From the NCBI GenBank assembly GCA_027489355.1, contig JAIXZY010000075.1:1-64000 (forward strand): a DNA stretch of 64,000 nt, read 5' to 3'. Source of the stretch: Paracoccaceae bacterium (GTDB taxonomy: Bacteria; Pseudomonadota; Alphaproteobacteria; Rhodobacterales; Rhodobacteraceae). Positions 43,706 to 52,462 of the stretch are shown here, in pieces. The position numbers and the translations under genes were made by a program. The notes beneath the pieces are model-generated. The model was not told the origin of the DNA and did not search any database. It worked only from the letters and a program-made list of their open reading frames with translations. Every line of letters starts with the position of its first letter. Positions within the stretch are counted from its first letter, which is position 1.

Positions 43706-44686
43706 ATGCCATCCGTGACTGGCCAGGCCCTCGCGCCCGGCCGGTTGGGTGCCGTGATCATCGGCCGCAATGAAGGCGCGCGGCTGGTGTCCTGTCTCGC
43801 CTCGTTCCCCGACTGGGTGCGCCCGCTGGTCTATGTCGATTCCGGGTCCACCGACGGCAGCGTCGCGGCGGCGCGGGCGGCGGGGGCCGAGGTGGTGGCG
43901 CTGGACATGTCGGTGCCGTTCACCGCGGCCCGGGCGCGCAACGCGGGGTTCGCGCGGCTGCAAGAGCTGGGCGCGCCGGACTTCGTGCAGTTGGTCGATG
44001 GCGACTGCCGGATGCAGCCGGGCTGGCTGGAGGCGGCGGCCGAGTTTCTGGCGGCGCGTCCCGGCGTGGCCGTGGTCTGCGGCCGGCGGCGCGAGGTGCG
44101 GCCCGAGGCTTCGATCTGGAACCGGCTCTGCGATGCGGAATGGGATACTCCGGTCGGGAAGGCGAAGGCCTGCGGCGGCGATGCGCTGATGCGGGTCGCG
44201 GCGCTGGCGGCGGTGGGCGGATATGACCCGGCGCTGATCGCGGGGGAGGAGCCGGAGCTCTGCGTCCGCCTGCGGCAGGCAGGGTGGGAGATCTGGCGCA
44301 TCGACCGGGAGATGACGCTGCACGACGCTGCGATGACCCGGATCGGCCAGTGGTGGAAGCGGACGCGGCGAGGGGGCCATGCCTTTGCCGAGGGCGCCGC
44401 GCTGCATGGTGCGCCGCCCGAGCGGCATTGGGTGGCAGAGACGCGGCGGGCGTTCCTGTGGGGGGCGGTGCTGCCGGTGGTGCTGCTGGCGGGGCTGGTG
44501 GTGACCCCCTGGGCGGGGCTTCTGGCGCTGGCCTACCCGGCCCAGATGCTGCGCCTGTCGCGCCGCTGGGGGTGGGAACGGGGCGTCTTCACGGTGCTGG
44601 CGAAGTTCCCCGAGGCGCAAGGCGTCCTGGAGTATCACCTGAACCGCCTGCGCAAGCGCCGCTCGGCCCTGATCGAATACAAGTGA
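43706..44686 (+). CDS. Glycosyltransferase family 2
   Basis: A 326-residue GT-A transferase: GAVIIGRNEGARLVSCLASF, YVDSGSTDGSVAAA, the DxD-like VDGDCRMQPGWL and GGDALMRVAALAAVGGYDPALIAGEEPELCVRLRQ. A C-terminal hydrophobic segment (GAVLPVVLLAGLVVTPW) may anchor it. ATG at 43706 is used. It is divergent from the Wzy gene and convergent with the GT4 gene at 44699. Confidence 0.9.
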   Translation: MPSVTGQALAPGRLGAVIIGRNEGARLVSCLASFPDWVRPLVYVDSGSTDGSVAAARAAGAEVVALDMSVPFTAARARNAGFARLQELGAPDFVQLVDGDCRMQPGWLEAAAEFLAARPGVAVVCGRRREVRPEASIWNRLCDAEWDTPVGKAKACGGDALMRVAALAAVGGYDPALIAGEEPELCVRLRQAGWEIWRIDREMTLHDAAMTRIGQWWKRTRRGGHAFAEGAALHGAPPERHWVAETRRAFLWGAVLPVVLLAGLVVTPWAGLLALAYPAQMLRLSRRWGWERGVFTVLAKFPEAQGVLEYHLNRLRKRRSALIEYK

Positions 44687-44701
44687 CGGTCTGAACCGTC
44701 A
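44684..44701. terminator. Hairpin holding the stops of two convergent genes
   Basis: TGACGGT ctga ACCGTCA, a perfect 7-bp stem. The stop of the rightward GT2 gene (44684-44686) opens the left arm and the stop of the leftward GT4 gene (44699-44701) closes the right arm. There is no T-run. Confidence 0.5.
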
Positions 44702-45934
44702 GCGTGGCGAGTCCTTGGGGCCGCCCTGGCGGAAGAGCTGGGCCAGCCGCGCGCCTTCCTGCGCGATGTCGAAACCCGCTTCCACGGCGCGGCGTCCGGC
44801 TTCGCCCATCCTGCGGGCGGCGGCGGGGTCGTCCATCAGGCGGATGATCCGGTCGGTCAGGGTGGCGACGTCTCCGGGCGGGATGGCATAGCCGGTGACG
44901 CCGTCCTCGACCAGTTCCTGCACGCCCGCGACGCGGCTGGCGACCACCGGGATGCGCGAGGCGAGCGCCTCCATGTAGACGACCGGCAGACCCTCGGCGA
45001 AGGAGGGCAGGACCAGCATGTCGGAGTTCGCCAGCAGGTCGGCCACCTGGCCCTGGGTCATGAAGCCCGCGAAATGCACCGCACCGTCGATGCCAAGCGC
45101 CTTGGCCCGCGCCTCGGCCGGGGCGCGCGAGGGGCCGTCGCCGGCCAGGGTCAGGGTGGCATCGGGATGGGCCTTCAGCACCTGGGCCATCGCCTCGATC
45201 AGGAGGAGCGCGCCCTTCACCGGGTCGAGCCGCCCGACGAAGGCCACGCGCTTGCCGTTGCCGCCCGGGTCGCGCCGATAGGCCGCGGGCGTCACGCCGC
45301 AGTGGACGATGGCGATCTTTGCCCAGTCGGAGGGGTTGGAGAACAGCATCAGCTGCGAGCGGCAGAAATGCGTGATCGCCACGACGAACTGCGCCCGCGC
45401 GATCTTTTCCGGCAGGGACCAGCGGTCGACCTCGAAGAAGATCGCCGGCCCGTGTTCGGTGAAGCTGAAGGGGATTCCGGCGAGCCTGGCCGCAAGGACG
45501 GCGACCGAGCAACTGGAGTTGCCGAAGTGGTTGTGCAGGTGGCGGACGTTGGCGCGGCGCAGGTGGTCGGCCAGCACACCGGCTTCGAGGAAGTAGAAGA
45601 GCTGCCAGAGAAACGCCTTCAGCCCCGGCGACCGCATCCGGATCGCCAGTGCCAGGGTCGAGGCCCAGGTGCCGGGATTGCGCAGAAGCGCGCGGGCATG
45701 CCCGCCGAGCAACCGCAGCGGGTTCTTCGCGGCGGCGATGACGTAGAAGGTTTCGGCCCGGGCCTGACGTTCTTCCTGGCCCTTGAACTCGGACTCTGGC
45801 GGGCGGCGGATCGAGCAGGTGATGACCGGCACCCCGGCGGCGCGGACGGCCTGGACCTCGCGCAGGATGAAGGTGTGCGAGACCTTGGGATAGTCGCCGG
45901 TCAGATAGGCGACGGGGCCGGTCGGGTCGGTCAT
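44699..45934 (-). CDS. Glycosyltransferase family 4
   Basis: A 411-residue GT4. The N-terminal VAYLTGDYPKVSHTFILREVQAVRAAG is typical of colanic-acid-type WcaL transferases. The donor half carries VAFVGRLDPVKGALLLIEAMAQ, VLPSFAEGLPVVYMEALASRIPVVA and GVQELVEDGVTGY. Start at 45934 overlaps the stop of the upstream GT2 by four bases, so it is coupled. Confidence 0.93.
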   Translation of the reverse strand: MTDPTGPVAYLTGDYPKVSHTFILREVQAVRAAGVPVITCSIRRPPESEFKGQEERQARAETFYVIAAAKNPLRLLGGHARALLRNPGTWASTLALAIRMRSPGLKAFLWQLFYFLEAGVLADHLRRANVRHLHNHFGNSSCSVAVLAARLAGIPFSFTEHGPAIFFEVDRWSLPEKIARAQFVVAITHFCRSQLMLFSNPSDWAKIAIVHCGVTPAAYRRDPGGNGKRVAFVGRLDPVKGALLLIEAMAQVLKAHPDATLTLAGDGPSRAPAEARAKALGIDGAVHFAGFMTQGQVADLLANSDMLVLPSFAEGLPVVYMEALASRIPVVASRVAGVQELVEDGVTGYAIPPGDVATLTDRIIRLMDDPAAARRMGEAGRRAVEAGFDIAQEGARLAQLFRQGGPKDSPR

Positions 45935-46881
45935 GCAGATGCCTTTCGCCGCCACCAGAGAAGCTTGCCAAGTCCCCCGACGGCGGAAAGCTGGAAGCGG
46001 ACGGACCGGGCCTCGGACAGGGGGCGGGTTGCCAGCGCGGCCAGCCCGAGAAGCCCCAGTTGCGCCGCGCCGACCGCCATCCAGAGCGCGACGCGGGCGG
46101 CGCCCCTGATCCCGCCGGTATCGCTTTCGACCTTGCAGCGCAGCTGGCCGTCGCTGAACCGCCGCGCGCGCAGGAAAGCCATCGTCGCGCGGCGGGGCGG
46201 CACGATTTCCTGCACAAGCGCGTCGGGGCGCCAGATCATCGGCACGCCGTGCCGGTCGACGAGGCGACGGAACAGCCAGACGTCCTCGCCCCCGGCGTTG
46301 AACGAGGTGTCGAAGGGAGGGTCCACCAGAGCGAGCGTGTCGCGCGAGAACATGGAATTGCCCGAGCCGAGATAGGCGCGCAGGTGCTGGACCTCGGCCC
46401 CCGGAGCGGCGGGCAGGCGGCGGCTGAACACCCGGTCCAGCGGTGCGCGAAGCGCGGCGGGCGGGTCCTGGGGGTAAAGCGGCTCGACCGCCCCGAAAAC
46501 GGCGCGGTCGCCGCGGGCGGCGGCGGCGGCGAAGGCGGACAGCCAGCCGGTCGCCGGCAGTTCGTCGTCGTCGAGAAAGATGACATGGCCGCCCCGCGCC
46601 TCGGCCACGCCGCGGTTGCGGGCCTGGGCGACGCCGGTGCGGGGTTCGTGGATGTAGCGGACGAAATCGGGTGCGGGAACGGGGCGGGCCGAGCCCTCGG
46701 GGCTGTTGTCGACGAGGACGAGTTCCACCGGCAGGTCGAGCGCGGCGATCTGGGCGGCGACGGCCCGGAACAGTGGGGGCAGCAGATCCGCGCGCCGGAA
46801 GGTGGGGACGACGATGGAGAGGGCGGGCGCAAGGGGCGGGCGAACCGCTGCCGTGTCCAAATCCTTGTCCGCGAATGCCAC
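45931..46881 (-). CDS. Glycosyltransferase family 2
   Basis: A 316-residue GT-A transferase: ALSIVVPTFRRADLLPPLFRAVA, VLVDNSPEG, VIFLDDDELPATGWLSAF (DDD motif) and FNAGGEDVWLFRRLV. A hydrophobic C-terminal segment (MAVGAAQLGLLGLAAL) suggests membrane attachment. It is the first gene of the GT2-GT4 pair transcribed leftwards; 50 bp separate its start from the WecG gene. Confidence 0.92.
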   Translation of the reverse strand: MAFADKDLDTAAVRPPLAPALSIVVPTFRRADLLPPLFRAVAAQIAALDLPVELVLVDNSPEGSARPVPAPDFVRYIHEPRTGVAQARNRGVAEARGGHVIFLDDDELPATGWLSAFAAAAARGDRAVFGAVEPLYPQDPPAALRAPLDRVFSRRLPAAPGAEVQHLRAYLGSGNSMFSRDTLALVDPPFDTSFNAGGEDVWLFRRLVDRHGVPMIWRPDALVQEIVPPRRATMAFLRARRFSDGQLRCKVESDTGGIRGAARVALWMAVGAAQLGLLGLAALATRPLSEARSVRFQLSAVGGLGKLLWWRRKASA

Positions 46882-46931
46882 GAAAAAACCCTGTCGATCC
46901 TGTCTAAGCGAGACTACCGGCTTGACGCCCG

Positions 46932-47771
46932 ATGGACAATCGCCTGCAAGTCGGGATCATGACGACAGAGTTTGACGACAGAATGGCATATCGGATGCAG
47001 CATTTGACCGACCGGGCCGAGGGCGACGCAGACCCTCTGGCGCTGGTCAATTTCCCGACAGAGGCGGCGCTTCTGGCCGACATCGAGGCACGGCTGGGCG
47101 CCGGGCGTGGCTTTGCCATCGCCACGCTGAACCTGGACCATGTGGTGAAGATGCGCAGCAACCCGCAGTTCCTGCGCGCCTACCGGGCACATAGCCATGT
47201 CGTTGCGGACGGCAACCCCATCGTGTGGCTCTCGCGCCTGTCGGGACGGCCGGATGTGGCGCTGGTGCCGGGGTCCGAGCTGATCGAGCCGGTGGCGGCA
47301 CTGGCGGCGCGGCTTGGGGCGCCGCTGGGTTTCCTCGGCTCGACGCAGCCGGTGCTGGAGGCGGCGGCGGCGCGGCTGACGGCGGATCACCCGGGGCTGA
47401 AGGTCGCGGCCTGCCTGGCGCCGCCCCATGGCTTCGACCCGGAAAGCGCGGCGGCGGATGCGATGCTGGATCAGATCGCCGCCTCGGGCGCGCGGATCTG
47501 CCTGCTGGCACTGGGCGCGCCGAAGCAGGAGCTGCTGGCGGCGCGGGGGCTGGCGCGGCATCCGCAGCTGGGCTTCCTGTCGATCGGGGCTGGGCTGGAT
47601 TTCATCGCCGGCCACCAGACCCGCGCGCCGGTATGGGTGCGGAGGGTCGCGATGGAATGGCTCTGGCGCATGCTGTCGAACCCCAAGCGGCTGGCCCGGC
47701 GCTACCTGGACTGCGCGCTGGTCCTGCCTTCGCTGACCAATACGGCGCTGGCGGCACGGAGACGGAAATGA
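46932..47771 (+). CDS. WecG/TagA/CpsF-family glycosyltransferase (GT26)
   Basis: A 279-residue GT26: IATLNLDHVVKMRSNPQFLRAYRAHSHVVADGNPIVWLSRL, VPGSELIEPVAALA, GFLGSTQPVLEAAAARL and LGAPKQELLAARGL, the recurrent motifs of the family. It transfers an aminosugar in enterobacterial common antigen and teichoic acid systems. The initiator could be ATG at 46932 or nine codons later. It overlaps the next GT2 gene (ATGA). Confidence 0.92.
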   Translation: MDNRLQVGIMTTEFDDRMAYRMQHLTDRAEGDADPLALVNFPTEAALLADIEARLGAGRGFAIATLNLDHVVKMRSNPQFLRAYRAHSHVVADGNPIVWLSRLSGRPDVALVPGSELIEPVAALAARLGAPLGFLGSTQPVLEAAAARLTADHPGLKVAACLAPPHGFDPESAAADAMLDQIAASGARICLLALGAPKQELLAARGLARHPQLGFLSIGAGLDFIAGHQTRAPVWVRRVAMEWLWRMLSNPKRLARRYLDCALVLPSLTNTALAARRRK

Positions 47772-48766
47772 CCCAGACGACGATGGCGGCGGGGCCGACC
47801 GTCCTGACGGTGCTGCTGAACTGGCGCACGGCCGAGATGACGCTCACGGCCGCGGCGGCGGCCGAGCGCGCGATGGAGGGCATCGCGGGCGGGATCGTCG
47901 TGGTGGACAACGATTCGGGCGACGGCTCGTTCGAGCGGATGTCCGAGGCGCTGCAGGGCCACCCGCGGATCCGGGTGGTGCAGTCGGGCTGGAACGGCGG
48001 CTTCGGGGCGGGCAACAATGTCGGCATGCGGCTTGGCCTGCCGGGCGGGGTGCGGCCAGACTATGTCTACATCCTGAACTCTGACGCCTTCCCGGCCCCC
48101 GATGCGATTCGGCTGCTGGTCGACTATCTGGAAGCCCATCCCAAGGTCGGGATTGTCGGCAGCTATATCCACGGCCCGGACGGCGAGGCGCACTGGACCT
48201 GCTTCCGCTTCCCCTCGGTCGCGTCCGAGTTCGAGGGGGCCGCGCGCACCGGCCCGATCTCACGCCTGCTCGCGCATCGCACCGTGTCCATTCCGGTGCC
48301 CGAGGCAACGGGACCGGTGGACTGGCTGGCCGGGGCGAGCATGATGCTGCGCGAGGCGGTGGTGCAGGCGACGGGCGGCTTCGACGAGACCTTCTTCCTG
48401 TATTTCGAGGAAACCGACCTTTGCCGCCGGGCGGCGCTGGCCGGCTGGCCCACGCATTTTGTCCGGGAAAGCCGGGTCGAGCATATCGGATCGGTCTCGA
48501 CCGGGATGAAGACCTGGAAGCGGGTGCCCGGCTACTGGTTCGACAGCCGCTGGCACTATTTCCGCAAAAGCGGCGGGTCGGCGCGGGCGGTGGCGGCGAC
48601 GCTGGCCAACCTTGCCGGCGGGCTGATCCTGCGCGCGCGACGGCTGGTGCGGCCCAGCATTCCGCCGGGACCGCCGCATTTCCTGCGGGACCTCGCAGGT
48701 CATGCGGTCCGGCAAATCCTGCGCGGGAACCGCGGGCCTAGGGGCGGACCTGGAACTCTCGGCTGA
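47768..48766 (+). CDS. Glycosyltransferase family 2 (rhamnosyltransferase-like)
   Basis: A 332-residue transferase: VLTVLLNWRTAEMTL, IVVVDNDSGDGSFERM, VQSGWNGGFGAGNNVGMR, the DxD-like ILNSDAFPAPDA and FFLYFEETDLCRRAALAGW, all typical of rhamnosyltransferase-type GT2. It is coupled to WecG. Its 3' end overlaps the convergent outer-membrane protein by 29 bp. Confidence 0.92.
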   Translation: MTQTTMAAGPTVLTVLLNWRTAEMTLTAAAAAERAMEGIAGGIVVVDNDSGDGSFERMSEALQGHPRIRVVQSGWNGGFGAGNNVGMRLGLPGGVRPDYVYILNSDAFPAPDAIRLLVDYLEAHPKVGIVGSYIHGPDGEAHWTCFRFPSVASEFEGAARTGPISRLLAHRTVSIPVPEATGPVDWLAGASMMLREAVVQATGGFDETFFLYFEETDLCRRAALAGWPTHFVRESRVEHIGSVSTGMKTWKRVPGYWFDSRWHYFRKSGGSARAVAATLANLAGGLILRARRLVRPSIPPGPPHFLRDLAGHAVRQILRGNRGPRGGPGTLG

Positions 48767-50078
48767 GGGCGACGAAGACGTTCGGCGAGGTCGAGCGGCC
48801 GTCGCCATCGTTGCGCACCCGGTAGCCAAGGCCGGTATCCAGGCTCCAGTCCGCGGTCAGGCGCTGGTTGTAGCCGGCGCCGAAGGTCACCTGCTCGATC
48901 CGTTCCGAGGGCGAATCGCTTTGCTCGTAGGTCAGGTCCAGCGAGACCGAGGCCACGTCGTTGACGTTCTTCAGCCAGTTCACGCTGACCAAGGAGGACA
49001 CGGTTTCCTCGTCGTCGTCGTCGAAGGTGACGCTGCGCGCGATGTCGAGGCCAAGCGACCCGTCGGGAAGATCGTGTTCCCAGCTGAGGCTACCGATCAG
49101 ATCGGTTCCCGTAGGGTCGGCATGGGTGACGCCCAGTCGGGCGGTGATGGTGTGGACCGGGGTTTCAAGGCTGCGGCCGATCTCGAAGGTCTCGCGGCGG
49201 CCCTCGTCAGCATCGGTCGTCACGCGCAGAAGCGCCGAGGCGGTGCCGACCGGCATGTCGTAGGTCAGGCCCAGGCTGAGATCGGGACCGGTGGTCCGAT
49301 CGATCACGCCGAAATCCTCTTCCTCGCTTTCGGTGTAGCCAATCTCGGCAGCAAGATCCAAACGCTCGCTTACCGCGTAGTCGAGACCCGCATAGGTCAC
49401 GACCGTGGTGGTGACGGTGGTGCCGGGGGTCTCTTCCTCAAGCTCGCTGTAGCGCATTCCGAAGCGGCCGGTCGCCACTTCCGAGAAATGGAGAATCACC
49501 GCGGCATCGGCGCGGACCTCGGTGCTGTCGTCCAGTTCGGGGTCCAGAGTGTCCTGGTAATCGGTCGCCTCGTAGGCCGCGCCGATGGCGAAGCCGACCG
49601 AAGAGGTCCGGCCGCCTTCCAGCCGGGCGGACAGCAGGTAATCGGTACGCGTGCCGGATTCGTCGGTGTCCGCCAGATCGTCGTCGAAGGCATCGACGTC
49701 GTCGTTGCGCAGCTCGCCCTGGATGTCGAGGACGGCGGACGGAACCTCGCGGTGGTAGTCCAGCGTCACCGCCGCGCGGCCGAAGTCCAGCTCGGTTCCG
49801 GAATCGGAGGCCGTGTTCTGCACGATCGCTGCGCCGGTTGCGCCGAAGGCAAGGCGGTCGATCTCGGTTTCGCTTTGCAGGCCGAAGGACAGACGGGTGA
49901 CGTTCGCGACATCGGTGCCGTCGGCCGGGACGGCGAGGGCGTCATTGCGCACGACCTCGAACCGGTTCTCGAATCCGAAGGTCATCAGCACCCCGCCGTC
50001 CTGTGCCAGCGCGGCACAGGGCGACAGGGCGGTTGTCGCGGCGCAAAGCCCGCCGAACGCGATACCGAACCGGCGCAT
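48738..50078 (-). CDS. Outer-membrane beta-barrel protein of the polysaccharide export locus
   Basis: A 446-residue exported protein with a signal peptide (RRFGIAFGGLCAATTALSPCAALA) and many amphipathic strands with aromatic girdles. The C-terminus is VFVALSREFQVRP. It is acidic and contains no enzyme motif. The gene follows the short Wza gene by 6 bp in the same operon. The setting matches beta-barrels that serve as the outer-membrane channel in EPS secretion (VpsM/EpsX-type); that role is inferred. Confidence 0.82.
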   Translation of the reverse strand: MRRFGIAFGGLCAATTALSPCAALAQDGGVLMTFGFENRFEVVRNDALAVPADGTDVANVTRLSFGLQSETEIDRLAFGATGAAIVQNTASDSGTELDFGRAAVTLDYHREVPSAVLDIQGELRNDDVDAFDDDLADTDESGTRTDYLLSARLEGGRTSSVGFAIGAAYEATDYQDTLDPELDDSTEVRADAAVILHFSEVATGRFGMRYSELEEETPGTTVTTTVVTYAGLDYAVSERLDLAAEIGYTESEEEDFGVIDRTTGPDLSLGLTYDMPVGTASALLRVTTDADEGRRETFEIGRSLETPVHTITARLGVTHADPTGTDLIGSLSWEHDLPDGSLGLDIARSVTFDDDDEETVSSLVSVNWLKNVNDVASVSLDLTYEQSDSPSERIEQVTFGAGYNQRLTADWSLDTGLGYRVRNDGDGRSTSPNVFVALSREFQVRP

Positions 50079-50084
50079 CCGCGA

Positions 50085-50693
50085 TTACTCGAACAGCTTG
50101 CGCTGCGGGATGACGATCACGTCGCCGCTGACCAGCCGGGTGCCGCCGCCACCGGAAGCGCCGCGTTCGATCGCGTCGAGGTCGAACTTGTAGACCTGCT
50201 CGGCGCCCGACTTGTCGACGCGGCGCAGCTGGATGCGCTTCTTGGCGGCAAAGGGCGACAGGCCACCGGCCTGGGCCAGCGCCTGCAGGAGCGTGGCGCC
50301 GGGCTTGACCTCGACCTTGCCGGGGGTGTTCGCGGCGCCGAGGATGTAGACGTCGATCGTGCGCGCTGCGGCGGGCGTGCTGGGCGCGCGTTCGGCGAGC
50401 GCGCTGAGCGTCACATAGACCGTGGGCGCAGCCGCAAAGTTCGGGGCAAGCTTGCCGGCCAGATCGGCCTGGACTTCCGCAAGCGTGCGGCCCGCGGCGC
50501 GGATCGACCCGGCCAGCGGCAGCGAGATCTGACCGTCCGGAAGGACGATGGCGCTGCGGTTCAGTGTCGCGTCTTCCAGCACCTCGATCTGGAGCACGTC
50601 GCCCGACCGGACGCGGTAATCCTGGGCCGAGGACAGCCCCGCCAGAATCGGCAGGACGAAAAGGGCGGCAAGCAAGCGGCGAAGGATAGGCAT
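50085..50693 (-). CDS. Short polysaccharide export protein (Wza/OPX family)
   Basis: A 202-residue OPX protein with a signal peptide (MPILRRLLAALFVLPILAGLSSA, no lipobox Cys). It then has the polysaccharide export domain (YRVRSGDVLQIEVLEDATLN, VLPDGQISLPLAGSIRAAG) and one SLBB-like unit (YILGAANTPGKVEV, LLQALAQAGGLSPFAAKKRI). It is much shorter than E. coli Wza and has no C-terminal amphipathic helix to span the outer membrane. The adjacent beta-barrel may supply that. Confidence 0.92.
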   Translation of the reverse strand: MPILRRLLAALFVLPILAGLSSAQDYRVRSGDVLQIEVLEDATLNRSAIVLPDGQISLPLAGSIRAAGRTLAEVQADLAGKLAPNFAAAPTVYVTLSALAERAPSTPAAARTIDVYILGAANTPGKVEVKPGATLLQALAQAGGLSPFAAKKRIQLRRVDKSGAEQVYKFDLDAIERGASGGGGTRLVSGDVIVIPQRKLFE

Positions 50694-50861
50694 CGAAAAT
50701 ACTCCCTGGCGGCCAGTCAAAAACGGGCGCGACTGCGACAGAGCAACAGTATTTGCCCGACGACACTTGGGAAAGAGGAAATGCACCCGCATTCCGGCCG
50801 AATCAGGGTCATGACGGGGCAGGTGGGCCGAATGCTTCCTCCGGTGGCGCAAATGCCACAA

Positions 50862-51821
50862 TCAGACCGGAAGGCCGGACAGTCCCTGCGCGCGCACCAC
50901 GTCGTCCGTCAGCTCCTGCATCAGGCGCGCGACCTGGGGGTCAGGGGCCGTCGCAGGCGTGCCATCGGCCCGGGTCAGCTGGTGCGGCAGTCCGACCGGC
51001 GAGCTCTGGTAAAGGACCGCGAAATGCACCAGCGCCACCAGGTAATTGCCCAGGTCGTTCAGGTGGATCGGGTCGATCGTCCCATCCTCGGCCCGCTGGA
51101 AAAGCGCGGTGCGGTCGCGGACATTGCCAAGCCCGTCCCGGCCCTCGACCGCGCGGACGAAGGCGGCCAGGACCTGACCTGCCGGGATCACCCGAAGCGG
51201 GATGTCGTCGGGAAGCTGGTTCAGCGCCGGACCCAGAACGCGCGACAGCCAGTAGCGGTCGAGATCGCGGTCAAGCCGGTCAAGCCAGCCTTCCGGGTCG
51301 TCCAGCGGATGCCAGGTCTCGTAAAGATAGAGACGCACGTCAGGGCGCGCCGAAAGCGCCTTGGCCGCCCATCGCGCCAGGTACCCGGGGCTGTCGTACC
51401 AGCGGATCGAGGCGCGGATCTCGACCATTTCGGTCAGCACCACCGCATCGTAGTCGCCGCTGTCCACCGCCTCATGTGCGGGGCGGAAGCGGGGATGGGC
51501 GTTTTCGGTGTCGAAGCCGTTGATCGGCGCGTCGCCCCAATGCGCCTGCAGGGTCGTGCCCCAGCCGAGCTGGCTGTCGTAGCGGTGGCCGGGCGGGGCA
51601 AGCTGGGCCAGCATCGCCGGCATGTCGCGATTCACCAGGCTGTGTCCAAGGTGAAAGACGCTCATCGGACGGGGCGAGGCGGGCAGGGGCGCGGCAAGGC
51701 GGGCGCGGACCTTGGCGGGCGAGGGCGGGCGCGTCAGCCCCCAATAAAGCGCGCCGGTCACCGCCGCACCCATCCCCGCCAGTCCGCCCAGGATCGTCAT
51801 CCGCCGCGTCATTCGTACCAT
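50862..51821 (-). CDS. SGNH-hydrolase-like exported protein
   Basis: A 319-residue protein with an N-terminal membrane helix (MTILGGLAGMGAAVTGALYW). The core has FHLGHSLVNRDMPAML (candidate catalytic Ser), VVLTEMVEIRAS and IDPIHLNDLGNYLVALVHF (a D-x-x-H type pair), the layout of SGNH hydrolases or acyltransferases. It overlaps the PPTase gene by 13 bp, so it belongs to the NRPS/PKS operon. It could act on the product or on the polysaccharide at the cell surface. The family call is by motif only. Confidence 0.68.
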   Translation of the reverse strand: MVRMTRRMTILGGLAGMGAAVTGALYWGLTRPPSPAKVRARLAAPLPASPRPMSVFHLGHSLVNRDMPAMLAQLAPPGHRYDSQLGWGTTLQAHWGDAPINGFDTENAHPRFRPAHEAVDSGDYDAVVLTEMVEIRASIRWYDSPGYLARWAAKALSARPDVRLYLYETWHPLDDPEGWLDRLDRDLDRYWLSRVLGPALNQLPDDIPLRVIPAGQVLAAFVRAVEGRDGLGNVRDRTALFQRAEDGTIDPIHLNDLGNYLVALVHFAVLYQSSPVGLPHQLTRADGTPATAPDPQVARLMQELTDDVVRAQGLSGLPV

Positions 51822-52462
51822 GCAACCCCCGCCAGGACCCGTCCCTCGACCAGTGCAAGGCCCCCCGACAGGACCTGGCCCGCCCGGAAGACACCCGCAT
51901 CCTGCCGGAACTGGGCATCGAAACCGCCTTCGACAAGGGTCACGGAAAGCGCCTCGAAGCCGAACATGGCGCGGGCGTCGGGTGGCTGCGCCTTGAACAC
52001 GGCCTCCTTGGCGCAGAAGAGCTGGCGGACCTGGCGGCCGGGGTCGCCGGTCAGGCGTGCAAGCTCGTCGGGGTGGCAGAGGGTCGGCCAGAGGTCGGGC
52101 TCGATCGGGGCGTCGGGCTCCAGGTCCACGCCCAGGGGAGCGCCGCGGCGGGCTACGGCGACGGCAAGGGCGCCGTCATGCGCGATCGAGCCGGACAGGC
52201 CCGCGGGCCAGAGCGCGGCGCGGTCGGGCGCGACGGGCAGCGCGGCCGCCGGATGACCGAGAGCGGACAGAACCCGACGGGCGGCCAGGCGTCCGGCGGC
52301 AAACTCTGCCAGCCGCTTCGGGACTGCGCCCAGGATCGCGGACCGCTCCTCGGGCCAGAGGGAGCTGGCGTCGGCCGTTCCGATCGCTTCGGCGGCGACG
52401 GCGACACCGGCCGGAAAGATCCGCCGCAGCGCCGCCTCGACCGCCGCCGGGGCGGGCGTCAT
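51809..52462 (-). CDS. 4'-phosphopantetheinyl transferase (Sfp/EntD type)
   Basis: A 217-residue PPTase. It has LSGSIAHDGALAVAVA, the magnesium motif PLGVDLEPDAPIEPDL and QLFCAKEAVFKAQPPDARAMFGF, typical of EntD-like enzymes. It loads phosphopantetheine on carrier proteins and here should activate the carrier domains of the adjacent NRPS and PKS. The start overlaps the NRPS stop by four bases, so it is made with it. Confidence 0.93.
   Translation of the reverse strand: MTPAPAAVEAALRRIFPAGVAVAAEAIGTADASSLWPEERSAILGAVPKRLAEFAAGRLAARRVLSALGHPAAALPVAPDRAALWPAGLSGSIAHDGALAVAVARRGAPLGVDLEPDAPIEPDLWPTLCHPDELARLTGDPGRQVRQLFCAKEAVFKAQPPDARAMFGFEALSVTLVEGGFDAQFRQDAGVFRAGQVLSGGLALVEGRVLAGVAWYE

Noticed and set aside
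48702-52256. 1,184-codon open frame on the plus strand
   Set aside because: Opposite the beta-barrel, Wza, SGNH and PPTase genes, which have signal peptides and catalytic motifs; no domain in the antisense frame.
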